A stretch of 37,624 nt of DNA, taken from the NCBI GenBank assembly GCA_028532765.1, contig JAQQAR010000068.1, positions 1-37,624 on the forward strand, written 5' to 3'. Positions 1 through 7,995 of this stretch are shown piece by piece. Each line of letters starts with the position of its first letter. Position 1 is the first letter of the stretch. The notes under the pieces are model-generated. The model was not told the origin of the DNA. It saw only the letters and a list, made by a program, of their open reading frames with translations, and ran no database searches. Position numbers and translations under genes: made by a program. The DNA is from Sphaerochaetaceae bacterium. Lineage in GTDB: Bacteria; Spirochaetota; Spirochaetia; Sphaerochaetales; Sphaerochaetaceae.

Positions 1-1959
1 GTGGGAAATGGAAACCTTGCCTATACCGTCGACTGTACCGGGACACAGAGCCAGATTGCCCATACCAAAGGTAAGACCCCACTATGCACCATGTCCAGCT
101 GGGGTTTGCACAACTACCCAGGAAAGGAAGAGAAGCACTACGATCGGCTCATCCTGAAGCAATATGAACATGCAGGCAGGACTGTCGGATATATGAGTGA
201 TGATACCGCCCAAGAGGAGCTTTTTCATGATCTCAGGGTGAATCCTCACCGATGCAATCTTGCTCATATTGGTTTGCAAGCAAGTGGTCCGTATGACATC
301 AACAATGGTACATCCTTCACACAGGAACTGGATCTGTACAGTGGGGTTATTACCAGCGACTTTATTGTAGAAGATGAACCTGTACAGGTTCATACCCTCT
401 GCCATCCAAGGCAAGACCAACTCTCCTTTCGCCTATCGTCTCCACTCTTCAAGAGAGGGAAATTACATCTTGTCTTACGCTTTCCCTATCCATCCCATGA
501 TATTACTGCCAGTGATTATACAAAACCTGAGAGTCACCAAAGTGTTTTGGTGGAGTATGGTGATGGCCGATATTGCATCAAGAGAACCGTTGATACAATG
601 CAGTATGAGGTACATATACTGCTAAGCAAGCATGCCTGCCTTAGACAATCAGCAACACATGAGTTCATGATTACTGCTTCCCAAGAGATGCTGGAGGTTG
701 GTGTGTTGTTCCAACATGGGCAGGAGAGGCAAGAAGTAGTGGACTTCAACCAAGCACTTGATGCTTGTACTCTTCACTGGGCTTCCTTCTGGCAGGATGG
801 TGCTTTTATTGACCTTTCCTCCTCATCAGATCCAAGAGCACAAGAATTACAGCGAAGAGGGATCCTCTCACGCTATCTGCTTGCCATCCAGTGCAGCGGG
901 AATACGCCTCCACCAGAGACTGGTCTTACCTGCAATAGCTGGTATGGCAAGTTCCATCTGGAGATGCACCTCCTTCATGCTGCACACTTTGCCCTTTATG
1001 GTCAGCCTCATCTGTTGGAGCGTTCTCTTTCCTACTATCTCGATATTCTCCCTGGGGCATATGAAAGGGCCAAAAGCCAAGGCTATCAGGGTGGGCGATG
1101 GCCCAAGATGACAGACCCAAGTGGAAATGACAGTCCCTCTGCCATTGGTACCTTGCTCTGTTGGCAACAGCCTCATCCGATATTCTACGGTTCTCTCCTA
1201 CGCAAAACGCATCCAGAGTCAGACATGTTGCCCTCTTGGGTTCCAGTCATCAGGGCAACTGCCGACTTTATGGTGGATTATGTCATCTGGGATGAGAAGA
1301 GAAAATCTTACATCATTGGTCCTCCGGTAATTCCTGTACAGGAGAACCATGATCCTGAGCAAACCGTCAACCCGACCTTCGAGCTCTCCTATTGGAGATG
1401 GGCGCTCTCTGAGGCCATCGATTTCATGGAACAGTTTGAGCAACCGGTTGATCCCAAATGGAAGCATGTTTTGGACAATCTGGCCCCTCTCCCGATGAAA
1501 GATGGGCTCTATCTTGCACAAGAGAACTGCCCCGATACCTACACAGCCTATGCCTACGACCATCCCTCCCTTCTGTTCAGTCTTGGTCTGCTCGACGGAA
1601 AGGATGTCGATCATAAGGTTATGGAACAATCCCTTATGAGCGTTATGGAGAAGTGGCAGCTCAATGAGCTATGGGGGTGGGACTTCCCCTTGATGGCCAT
1701 GACTGCAGCAAGATTGGGAAAACCAGCATTGGCTCTTGACCTCTTGTTGATGGACTCACCGAAAAACACCTATACTGCCAATGGGCATAATGCCCAAAGA
1801 CCGAAAGAAGACCTTCCCCTGTACCTTCCTGGTAATGGTGCACTCCTTCTTGCCCTTGCCCTGATGGCTGGAGGCTGGGAGGGAAGTGATACTCCGTATC
1901 CAGGTTTCCCAAAAGACGGGTGGATTGTACAGGCAGAAGGTCTGAAAACGTTTTGGTAG
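1..1959 (+). CDS. Six-hairpin glycosidase-like protein, 5'-partial
   Basis: The frame is open from the first base. The GTG at position 1 is probably internal, because the first residues (GNGNLAYTVDCTG) resemble a conserved segment that normally lies some way into this family. The 652 visible residues have an N-terminal beta-sandwich-like half and a C-terminal helical half from about residue 290. The latter contains a conserved block with ETGLTCNSWYGKFHLEMH, GGRWPKM and WQQPHPIFY, as seen in unclassified (alpha/alpha)6-barrel (six-hairpin) glycosidases. I infer a carbohydrate-active enzyme; substrate and catalytic residues cannot be assigned. The acidic residue in KFHLEMH is a plausible catalytic candidate. 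No signal peptide is visible because the N terminus is missing. The gene is followed after 7 bases by a membrane protein on the same strand. Confidence 0.65.
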   Translation: MGNGNLAYTVDCTGTQSQIAHTKGKTPLCTMSSWGLHNYPGKEEKHYDRLILKQYEHAGRTVGYMSDDTAQEELFHDLRVNPHRCNLAHIGLQASGPYDINNGTSFTQELDLYSGVITSDFIVEDEPVQVHTLCHPRQDQLSFRLSSPLFKRGKLHLVLRFPYPSHDITASDYTKPESHQSVLVEYGDGRYCIKRTVDTMQYEVHILLSKHACLRQSATHEFMITASQEMLEVGVLFQHGQERQEVVDFNQALDACTLHWASFWQDGAFIDLSSSSDPRAQELQRRGILSRYLLAIQCSGNTPPPETGLTCNSWYGKFHLEMHLLHAAHFALYGQPHLLERSLSYYLDILPGAYERAKSQGYQGGRWPKMTDPSGNDSPSAIGTLLCWQQPHPIFYGSLLRKTHPESDMLPSWVPVIRATADFMVDYVIWDEKRKSYIIGPPVIPVQENHDPEQTVNPTFELSYWRWALSEAIDFMEQFEQPVDPKWKHVLDNLAPLPMKDGLYLAQENCPDTYTAYAYDHPSLLFSLGLLDGKDVDHKVMEQSLMSVMEKWQLNELWGWDFPLMAMTAARLGKPALALDLLLMDSPKNTYTANGHNAQRPKEDLPLYLPGNGALLLALALMAGGWEGSDTPYPGFPKDGWIVQAEGLKTFW

Positions 1960-1966
1960 GAGTGGC

Positions 1967-2626
1967 ATGAAAAGAGAAGTGGGACGCTTGGTGCGTCTAT
2001 CCATTGGTTTGTTTGCCTATGCAGTTGGTATTGTACTGACGATGCAGGCACATATAGGCTACAGCCCATGGGATGTGTTCCATGCCGGACTGTCAGCCCT
2101 GTTTTCCATGAAGATAGGCAGTATGACGATTATTGTTGGGCTCTTGCTTGGACTCATTGTGGTCCTGGGTGGTGAAAAGATTGGAGTGGGAACCATCAGC
2201 AATATGGTGGTCATTGGCCTTTTTATCAATGTCTTGCTGGATAGTGGACTGTTCCCAGAGCGTGCTCATCCTGCCCTCGGTGCGCTGCAGATGATCGGCG
2301 GGCTTTTTGTCATCTCCTTTGCCTCCTATCTCTACATCTCCTCTGGGTATGGGGCGGGTCCGCGTGACTCCCTGATGGTATTTCTCTCCAGGAAAAGTGG
2401 ATGGTCAGCCGGTACCTGTCGTGGGATCCTGGAGATTGCAGTCTCCCTGGTTGGATTTCTCCTAGGAGGTATGCTGGGGTGGGGGACCCTTCTCAGTGCT
2501 GTCTTGATCGGATTCTGCATCCAGATAACTTTCAGTGTGCTACGCTTTGATCCAAAGAAAGTCCACCATGAAAATATGGTGGACAGTTACAAGAGAATGA
2601 AACGTTTTATTGTACGTGTAAGATAA
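1967..2626 (+). CDS. YczE/YyaS/YitT-family integral membrane protein
   Basis: A 219-residue hydrophobic protein with about five membrane helices. The N-terminal stretch with LFAYAVGIVLTMQAHIGYSP and WDVFHAGLS, and the later GYGAGPRDSL, are typical of the YczE/YitT family of uncharacterised bacterial membrane proteins. An AGGAG lies 4 bases before the ATG, supporting this start. It begins 7 bases after the glycosidase-like gene and may be co-transcribed with it. The gene converges with ddc. The two stop codons lie inside one small palindrome, TAAGATAATCTTA (2619-2631), leaving 2 bases between the genes and no obvious strong terminator. Function is unknown; transport or a sensory role are both possible. 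Confidence 0.8.
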   Translation: MKREVGRLVRLSIGLFAYAVGIVLTMQAHIGYSPWDVFHAGLSALFSMKIGSMTIIVGLLLGLIVVLGGEKIGVGTISNMVVIGLFINVLLDSGLFPERAHPALGALQMIGGLFVISFASYLYISSGYGAGPRDSLMVFLSRKSGWSAGTCRGILEIAVSLVGFLLGGMLGWGTLLSAVLIGFCIQITFSVLRFDPKKVHHENMVDSYKRMKRFIVRVR

Positions 2627-2628
2627 TC

Positions 2629-4086
2629 TTATTGCAGTTCAGTTGCCAACGTGTCTATCAAGGTAAGCAATTCTGAGAGATGCTCCTTGGTAAGGGTTGG
2701 GTTGAGTAGGGTGAACTTCAGATAGGTCTGATTCTTGTACACGGTCTGACCGATAACCACTTGATGGTGGTGCAACAACTCCTTCCTGATACGCTTGTTC
2801 AATTCACAGCTACCAACGTGACGGAATACTACGCTGCTGAGCTCCGGTTCAATGGCAAGTGTGAATGATGGGTGCTCCAACAATGTTTTTGCGAGATAGG
2901 CGGCATTCTCTGTGCAGGTGTCGATGATCTTGCTATACCCATCTTTACCCCTACACTGGAAGGCCATCCATACCTTCAAGGCATCCCCTCTGCGTGTGGT
3001 CTGCAAGCTCTTTCCCACCAGATTGGTATATCCTTCCTCTTCATCTTCCTCCCTGTTCAGATAGTCTGCATGAAGGGTGAATACAGAGAAGTGCTCCTTG
3101 TTTTTTACCAGGAGCGCTCCGCAGCTGATAGGGAGAAGAAACATCTTATGGAAATCGACGGTGATGGAATCACAGAGTGAAAGGTTCCCCAGTCTTGAGC
3201 GATAGGTCGGGGAAAGTTGTAGTCCACTTCCGTAGGCTGCATCAGCGTGGAGGAACATTCCCTCACGGTCACAGACTTCCCGCAATGCTCCAACTGGGTC
3301 GATGGAACCGTAGTCGGTTGTCCCGATGGTTGCCACCACACAGAAGGGCAGAAGGCCATCTTGCTTATCCGACTCGATCATCGCGTTGAGTTTCTCTACA
3401 TCCATCCTGCATAGGTCATCAACGGGCACCTTTCGTACAGCATTGTAGCCAAGGCCGAGCAGATGGGCACTCTTTTCCATGGAGAAGTGAGAGACTTCAC
3501 TTGTGTAGAGCCTGAGCTTGTGGTAGGAGGGTGGAAGACCTTCCTTTTTTACATCATGGCCAAGCTTTGTACTACAGTACCAGTCACGGGCCATGGTAAT
3601 GGCACTCAGGTTCGATTGGCTTCCCCCGGAGGTGAATACACCATCACTCCCTTCTTTGTAGCCATAGAGTCTGCAAAGCTCGTTGACCACTGCTACCTCA
3701 ACCTCGGTTGCAACTGGACTCTGGTCCCAGCTATCCATCGACTGGTTGAAGGTTGCGATGATCAACTCACTGGCAATTGACTCCAAGAGAGCAGGGCTAT
3801 GCAGGTGAGCCATGTAATTTGGTGACCAGGTCCTGAGAAAGTGGGGGAGAATTGTCTCTTTCACCTGTTCCAGGAGTGCTTCCCAACCAATTCCAAGGGA
3901 TGGAAGCAGGGAGAACTGTGCAAGTGCTTGTTGTAAAGCTTCTACCGAAGCGCCTTGGTAGGCTCCCTGATCACTCACCGAGGCAGTAATCGCCTCGATG
4001 GTATCAGTTAACACATGCTTATACTGATCTTTCTTTTCCTTCTCTGGTCCGAGAAAGTAAGGAAGGTTAGTTGGATTTTGTGACAT
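2629..4086 (-). CDS. ddc: L-2,4-diaminobutyrate decarboxylase (PLP group II)
   Basis: A pyridoxal-phosphate decarboxylase of the glutamate/aromatic amino acid decarboxylase family. It shows the HADAAYGSGL segment and the DFHKMF motif whose lysine should form the internal aldimine with PLP. Its partner, a diaminobutyrate transaminase, points to L-2,4-diaminobutyrate as substrate and 1,3-diaminopropane as product. An open frame begins at an ATG at 4092, but the AAGG ribosome site is only 3 bases away from it. The next ATG (4086, MSQNPTN) has 9-base spacing, so I prefer it (485 residues). The start lies inside the 3' end of dat, so the two are translationally coupled. Tyrosine or glutamate decarboxylase is less likely given this context. 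Confidence 0.85.
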   Translation of the reverse strand: MSQNPTNLPYFLGPEKEKKDQYKHVLTDTIEAITASVSDQGAYQGASVEALQQALAQFSLLPSLGIGWEALLEQVKETILPHFLRTWSPNYMAHLHSPALLESIASELIIATFNQSMDSWDQSPVATEVEVAVVNELCRLYGYKEGSDGVFTSGGSQSNLSAITMARDWYCSTKLGHDVKKEGLPPSYHKLRLYTSEVSHFSMEKSAHLLGLGYNAVRKVPVDDLCRMDVEKLNAMIESDKQDGLLPFCVVATIGTTDYGSIDPVGALREVCDREGMFLHADAAYGSGLQLSPTYRSRLGNLSLCDSITVDFHKMFLLPISCGALLVKNKEHFSVFTLHADYLNREEDEEEGYTNLVGKSLQTTRRGDALKVWMAFQCRGKDGYSKIIDTCTENAAYLAKTLLEHPSFTLAIEPELSSVVFRHVGSCELNKRIRKELLHHHQVVIGQTVYKNQTYLKFTLLNPTLTKEHLSELLTLIDTLATELQ

Positions 4087-5422
4087 CTGCATCTACCTTG
4101 CGTATTGCTTGCTCGGTGATTTTGAGCATGGTTTCAATCTCTTCATGAGTGACATTCAGTGCACAGAGGCAACGCATGACTGATCCATGTCTGCCGCCTT
4201 TTTCCATGATAAGGCGATTCTTGAAACACTCCTGCTGCACACGAGTTGCGATATCCCCACTGCAGGGGAGAGAACCAAGTTGGTCCTTCTTTCCTTTTGG
4301 GTCTACAAACTCGATGCCGAGCATCAAACCTTTTGCACGAATGTCTCCAATGATGGAAACCTCTTGCTTGAGCTTCAGTAAAGCTTTTTCAAGATGGGCT
4401 CCTTTCTCCTGTACTTCAGTGAGGAAGGCAGGATCGCTGACTCGGTTCATGACTACTGTACCAGCTGCCATGGCGATTTGGTTTCCCCTGAAGGTGCCTG
4501 CATGTGCTCCTGGTTGCCAGGCATCGAGCTTCTCATGGTAGATTACCACTGCCATCGGTTGGCTCCCTCCAATTGCCTTGGAAGTGAGAATAACATCGGG
4601 TGTGATACCGGCATACTCGAATGCAAAGAACTTGCCTGAACGACCGACTCCGCACTGGATTTCATCGACGATCATGGGGATTCCGAGTTCCTCGGTAACC
4701 CTCCTGACAGTCTGCAGGAATTTTATAGGAGCGGGGATGACGCCACCCTCACCCTGGATAGGTTCAAGAATCACTGCTGCCGGTCTGGTGATTCCACTCT
4801 CCGGGTCCTTGAGCGTGCGCTCAAAGTAGGCACAAGCTGCATCTACTCCGGCTTCACCTCCAAGGCCAAACGGGCAGCGGTAGGAGTACGGGTAGGGGAA
4901 GAAGTGTACGTCACTCATAAGGCCGTTGACGTTTGTTTTGGCATTCAGGTTGCCTGTAAGTGCAAGGGCACCGTGACCCATTCCATGGTATCCACCACCG
5001 AATGCAATAACGGAGGAGCGACCGGTGGCAGTCTTGCAGAGCTTTATAGCGGCATCCACTGCATCGGTTCCGCTCGGACTGCAAAACTGGAGTTTTCCAT
5101 GTTGCCTGAGTTCTTCAGGAAGCAAGGAGAGGAGGGTATGAACGAAGGTATCCTTGACTGGGGTGGTAAGATCGAGTGAGTGCAGTGGTGCACCACTTTG
5201 GAGAAGGTCGATCATGGTCTGTGTGATTTCACTGTCGTTGTGACCGAGGGCCAGGGTGCCAGCGCCGCAGAGGAAATCAAGATAGGTGTTTCCTTCTACA
5301 TCGGTTACTACAGAACCTTTTGCCTTCTTGATGGCAATGGGGAATTTTCTGGGATATGTGCGAGCGTTTGATTCTGTTTGATTCTGTCGGTCAAGATAGA
5401 ATTGGTTGGTATTTTCAGTCAT
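4067..5422 (-). CDS. dat: Diaminobutyrate--2-oxoglutarate transaminase
   Basis: A 451-residue class III (fold type I) aminotransferase. It transfers an amino group from glutamate to aspartate semialdehyde, giving L-2,4-diaminobutyrate. Visible features are the FGGGYHGMGHGAL block, EPIQGEGG, the VDEIQCGVGRSGKF segment with the cofactor aspartate, and TSKAIGG with the PLP lysine. The overall pattern matches the Dat/EctB group rather than ornithine or acetylornithine aminotransferases. A GAAGGAAA ribosome site precedes the ATG. It is the first gene of a two-gene operon with ddc, overlapping it by 20 bases (26 with the longer ddc start). No ectA or ectC is present, so ectoine synthesis is unlikely and 1,3-diaminopropane production is the best reading. 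Confidence 0.88.
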   Translation of the reverse strand: MTENTNQFYLDRQNQTESNARTYPRKFPIAIKKAKGSVVTDVEGNTYLDFLCGAGTLALGHNDSEITQTMIDLLQSGAPLHSLDLTTPVKDTFVHTLLSLLPEELRQHGKLQFCSPSGTDAVDAAIKLCKTATGRSSVIAFGGGYHGMGHGALALTGNLNAKTNVNGLMSDVHFFPYPYSYRCPFGLGGEAGVDAACAYFERTLKDPESGITRPAAVILEPIQGEGGVIPAPIKFLQTVRRVTEELGIPMIVDEIQCGVGRSGKFFAFEYAGITPDVILTSKAIGGSQPMAVVIYHEKLDAWQPGAHAGTFRGNQIAMAAGTVVMNRVSDPAFLTEVQEKGAHLEKALLKLKQEVSIIGDIRAKGLMLGIEFVDPKGKKDQLGSLPCSGDIATRVQQECFKNRLIMEKGGRHGSVMRCLCALNVTHEEIETMLKITEQAIRKVDADVTKSN

Positions 5423-5684
5423 TACCGGTTTCCTTCTATTTCATGATGGGGTATGTACTAAATGTAGTATCTAGTCCTTTTCTATGAAGTGTGGTACATC
5501 CCTTCACAAGAAGGGGAAGCGTGAAAAGCACGCGTACTATGTGTATAGAACGCGCAAGAATGGATACTATCAATTTCTGGTGTATTTTACTAGTAATAGT
5601 CGGACAATTGTACGGAATTTTGCTGGATATTTCCCGTAGGTACGTATATGCGGAAAAAATTATAAGAAATAATTGGCTAAGCTC

Positions 5685-5713
5685 TTTACATTGCTAGAAT
5701 ATTGGTGTATTAG
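5685..5713 (+). promoter_or_regulatory. Predicted promoter of the YtrABC-like operon
   Basis: TTTACA (5685-5690), a 17-base spacer and TATTAG (5708-5713), 34 bases before the first ATG of the operon. The -35 matches the consensus at 5 of 6 positions and the -10 at 4 of 6. The -10 lies inside the palindrome 5706-5725. Sequence inspection only. Confidence 0.5.
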
Positions 5714-5725
5714 ATAGCTAGTACA
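5706..5725. promoter_or_regulatory. Candidate GntR (YtrA-type) operator
   Basis: TGTATTAGATAGCTAGTACA is a 20-bp palindrome with 8 of 10 base pairs symmetrical. It overlaps the predicted -10 box, so a bound repressor would block initiation. YtrA-subfamily GntR regulators bind TGTA/TACA-ended inverted repeats upstream of their own ABC operons, and this operon encodes such a regulator as its third gene. Autorepression is therefore inferred. Confidence 0.55.
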
Positions 5726-5746
5726 GTAAACAACTAGGAGGCGTGC

Positions 5747-6634
5747 ATGGAACAAGCAATGCAAGAGAACGCGCTTGCCGTCCAGGACGGACAAGAGGTC
5801 GTAGTGCACATGCAGAATATTGGTTTCTCATATGCTCAGAACCGTCTATTCAACCATCTTGATCTGGAGATCAGGAGAGGGAATATTTATGGGTTGCTGG
5901 GGAAGAATGGGGCAGGGAAGACTACGTTGCTGAAGATTCTCAGCGGGCAGCTCTTCATCGAAGAAGGTGAGACAAAGGTGTTGGGGGAGAATCCCCAGAA
6001 GAGGACTCCGTCCTTGTTGAGTGAGATATTCTATCTTCCTGAAGAGTTTCCTCTGCCGAAGATGAAAGCAAGCGAGTATCTTGCGATGCGATCCCCCTTT
6101 TATCCCAAGTTCGATCATGAGAAGTTCAGTCAGTATTGTAGGGAATTCGATATTGATCTGAATCAGCGTCTCGATCAGATGTCTCTGGGACAGAAAAAAA
6201 AGGTATTGCTCTCTTTTGGGCTTGCCACCAACACTGCTCTCCTGATTTTGGACGAGCCAACGAATGGACTCGATATTCCGAGCAAGCGGCAGTTCAGACA
6301 GACGGTTGCATCAGCCATGACCGAGCAGAGAACGTTTATCATCTCAACTCACCAGGTACGTGATATGGAAAATCTGATCGACCCGATCATCATCCTGCAT
6401 GATGGCAAGGTGATATTCAACGATACGGTAGAATCGGTGAATGAGAAGTATGTTCTCTCCCTCACCACAGAACAGCCTAAGGCTGACGAGGGTATGTACA
6501 CCGAGAAGGTGCTTGGAGGCTGGATGGTACTGAGTGAACGTACTGATGACAGGGAAGGAAAGCCCTTAGACCTGGAGACATTGTTCAATGTAATCGTTGA
6601 GCAATCGAAGGGTAGTGCAGGAGGTGTGAGATGA
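5747..6634 (+). CDS. ABC transporter ATP-binding protein (YtrB-like)
   Basis: A 295-residue single ATPase domain. The Walker A is GKNGAGKTT near residue 52. The signature is degenerate, LGQKKK, in place of LSGGQ. The Walker B is LLILDEPTNGLD, and the switch histidine is in STHQVRD. An AGGAGG lies 5 bases before the ATG. The next gene is the cognate permease, overlapping by 4 bases (ATGA), and a YtrA-type GntR regulator follows. This arrangement matches Bacillus ytrABC-like systems, which respond to cell-wall or membrane stress such as some antimicrobial peptides. No substrate can be read from the sequence. The protein is cytoplasmic, at the inner face of the membrane. Confidence 0.85.
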   Translation: MEQAMQENALAVQDGQEVVVHMQNIGFSYAQNRLFNHLDLEIRRGNIYGLLGKNGAGKTTLLKILSGQLFIEEGETKVLGENPQKRTPSLLSEIFYLPEEFPLPKMKASEYLAMRSPFYPKFDHEKFSQYCREFDIDLNQRLDQMSLGQKKKVLLSFGLATNTALLILDEPTNGLDIPSKRQFRQTVASAMTEQRTFIISTHQVRDMENLIDPIIILHDGKVIFNDTVESVNEKYVLSLTTEQPKADEGMYTEKVLGGWMVLSERTDDREGKPLDLETLFNVIVEQSKGSAGGVR

Positions 6635-7422
6635 ATCGGTTTTCTGCGTTAGTGAAACGAGAGGTAAAGACCAGTCAGAAGGACTTGTTTGCCTACGGGC
6701 TGGTAATTGTTCTTGTGATGTTTGCATCGGAGACGCTGCAGAGTGTCTTTGCCCGGTATGCTGGGGTACCGTTCCCGGCTGAATCTTACAACGAGATGTT
6801 CCCTTCTTTCCTCTTGCTTGGGGGATTGATCATCAGCAGCCTGATGTTCAGTGAGGATATGTTCGGCAAGGATACACAGCATGATTGGTTGATGCTTCCT
6901 GCAACGAACCTTGAGAAGTTCCTATCAAAGGCTCTGCTGATGATCGTGGCGTATCCGATAGCACTTCTCGTATTGTTCTTTCTCATTAGTGTAGTGACTG
7001 AGCCTATCCAGTTGATCATCTTCGGGAATCCGATGGCGATGTTCAATCCATTCAGGGATGGGGATCTTGGAATTCTTCTTGCCCAGTACTGGGTCTGGAC
7101 CTCTGTGTTCCTCCTGGGTGGTACGTACTTCAGAAAGGCACATTTTATCAAGACCGTGTTGGCAATAGGTGTGATCGCTCTGGTCCTCGGAGGGCTTGGC
7201 CTGTTGTTCACCAGAATTGTGTTTGCGATTAAATTTGGTTCCTCATTGCAGGTATTCGATGCAATGTTCTATCTCAGTCCAGTAAATTTGAGCAGGACGT
7301 TGAGTCCATTGAAGGTCTTCAGCATCATCACCCAAATATTCTACTATGCTGTGTTGCCGATCTTCTGTCTGGTAACCGCGTTCTTCAGGGTTGAGGAGGT
7401 CCAAGCCACCGATGCAGTTTAA
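6631..7422 (+). CDS. ABC transporter permease, YtrC-like
   Basis: A 263-residue protein with about six hydrophobic segments, beginning with a short cytoplasmic N terminus (MNRFSALVKREVKTSQKD) as is usual in ABC-2 type permeases. The start ATG overlaps the stop of the ATPase gene (ATGA), indicating translational coupling. It should form the membrane channel with the preceding ATPase, probably as a homodimer. The sequence is weakly conserved in this class, so I rely on topology and context for the call. The 3' end overlaps the start of the GntR gene. Confidence 0.75.
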   Translation: MNRFSALVKREVKTSQKDLFAYGLVIVLVMFASETLQSVFARYAGVPFPAESYNEMFPSFLLLGGLIISSLMFSEDMFGKDTQHDWLMLPATNLEKFLSKALLMIVAYPIALLVLFFLISVVTEPIQLIIFGNPMAMFNPFRDGDLGILLAQYWVWTSVFLLGGTYFRKAHFIKTVLAIGVIALVLGGLGLLFTRIVFAIKFGSSLQVFDAMFYLSPVNLSRTLSPLKVFSIITQIFYYAVLPIFCLVTAFFRVEEVQATDAV

Positions 7423-7798
7423 TACACATTCTCCAATCTATATGCAAATTGCCGAGTATATTCATGACTTGATCCTCAGCAATGTCTGGGAGGATGGTCA
7501 GAGAATACCTTCGGTACGCGATATGGCGATGGAACTGGAGGTGAATCCCAATACCGTTATCAGGACATACTCACTTCTGCAGGAAGAGGGTACGCTTGAG
7601 AACCAACGAGGGATTGGGTATTTCACCGCAAAGGATGCAAGGACGCTGGTCCTTCAAAAACGACGTGAACATTTCCTCAAGCGGGAGCTACCCTCACTGT
7701 TTGAAACCATGGAGCGTTTGGGTCTGACCATGAATGATTTACAACAGTATGCTGACAATAAGGAGAAGGACGATGAAATCGAGCCACAAAAAGAGTAA
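7412..7798 (+). CDS. GntR-family transcriptional regulator, YtrA subfamily
   Basis: A 128-residue protein with an N-terminal winged helix-turn-helix: PIYMQIAEYIHDLI, then GQRIPSVRDMAMELEVNPNTVIRTYSLLQEEG. The short C-terminal tail has only two helices, as in the YtrA subfamily, rather than a large FadR- or UTRA-type effector domain. A TTG at 7391 would extend the frame, but the GAGGAGG at 7393-7399 can only serve the ATG at 7412 (12-base spacing), so I choose that. The start overlaps the permease end by 11 bases. It probably represses its own operon through the palindrome at 5706-5725. Confidence 0.88.
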   Translation: MQFNTHSPIYMQIAEYIHDLILSNVWEDGQRIPSVRDMAMELEVNPNTVIRTYSLLQEEGTLENQRGIGYFTAKDARTLVLQKRREHFLKRELPSLFETMERLGLTMNDLQQYADNKEKDDEIEPQKE

Positions 7799-7943
7799 TA
7801 GGATGTTGATAGGAGCAGGGATCTTTTTGGTTGTCTATCTCCTAGCCAGTGTGATCTTTGGGTCATTTCTTATTGACCGGTTCTCAACCCAGGAGTTGCC
7901 GAATAGAAATGTCACCCATGTGACAGTCTGGCGAAATTGGTAA
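7773..7943 (+). CDS. Small single-helix membrane protein
   Basis: A 56-residue protein: a basic N terminus (MKSSHKKSNR), one hydrophobic helix (about residues 11-32) and a short hydrophilic tail. The open frame extends upstream to 7734, but AGGAGAAGG just before the ATG at 7773 fixes the start. The start lies inside the GntR gene, and a strong hairpin follows 20 bases after the stop, so it is the last gene of the ABC operon. I do not recognise a family. A regulatory or accessory subunit of the transporter is an inference from position only. Confidence 0.6.
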   Translation: MKSSHKKSNRMLIGAGIFLVVYLLASVIFGSFLIDRFSTQELPNRNVTHVTVWRNW

Positions 7944-7963
7944 ACAAGACCTATATGTATATT

Positions 7964-7988
7964 GGAGGGTCGGATTATCCGACCCTCC
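7964..7988. terminator. Hairpin between convergent genes, likely terminator
   Basis: A perfect 11-bp stem, GGAGGGTCGGA with its complement, around a TTA loop. It is followed by TTT on the + strand. It lies between the end of the ABC operon and the convergent lactonase gene and could serve both, although the T tracts are short. Confidence 0.7.
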
Positions 7989-7995
7989 TTTCACG

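Noticed and set aside
5491-5697. Plus-strand 68-codon frame with one hydrophobic stretch
   Set aside because: No ribosome site near any candidate start, and the region is better explained as the regulatory space between two divergent operons.
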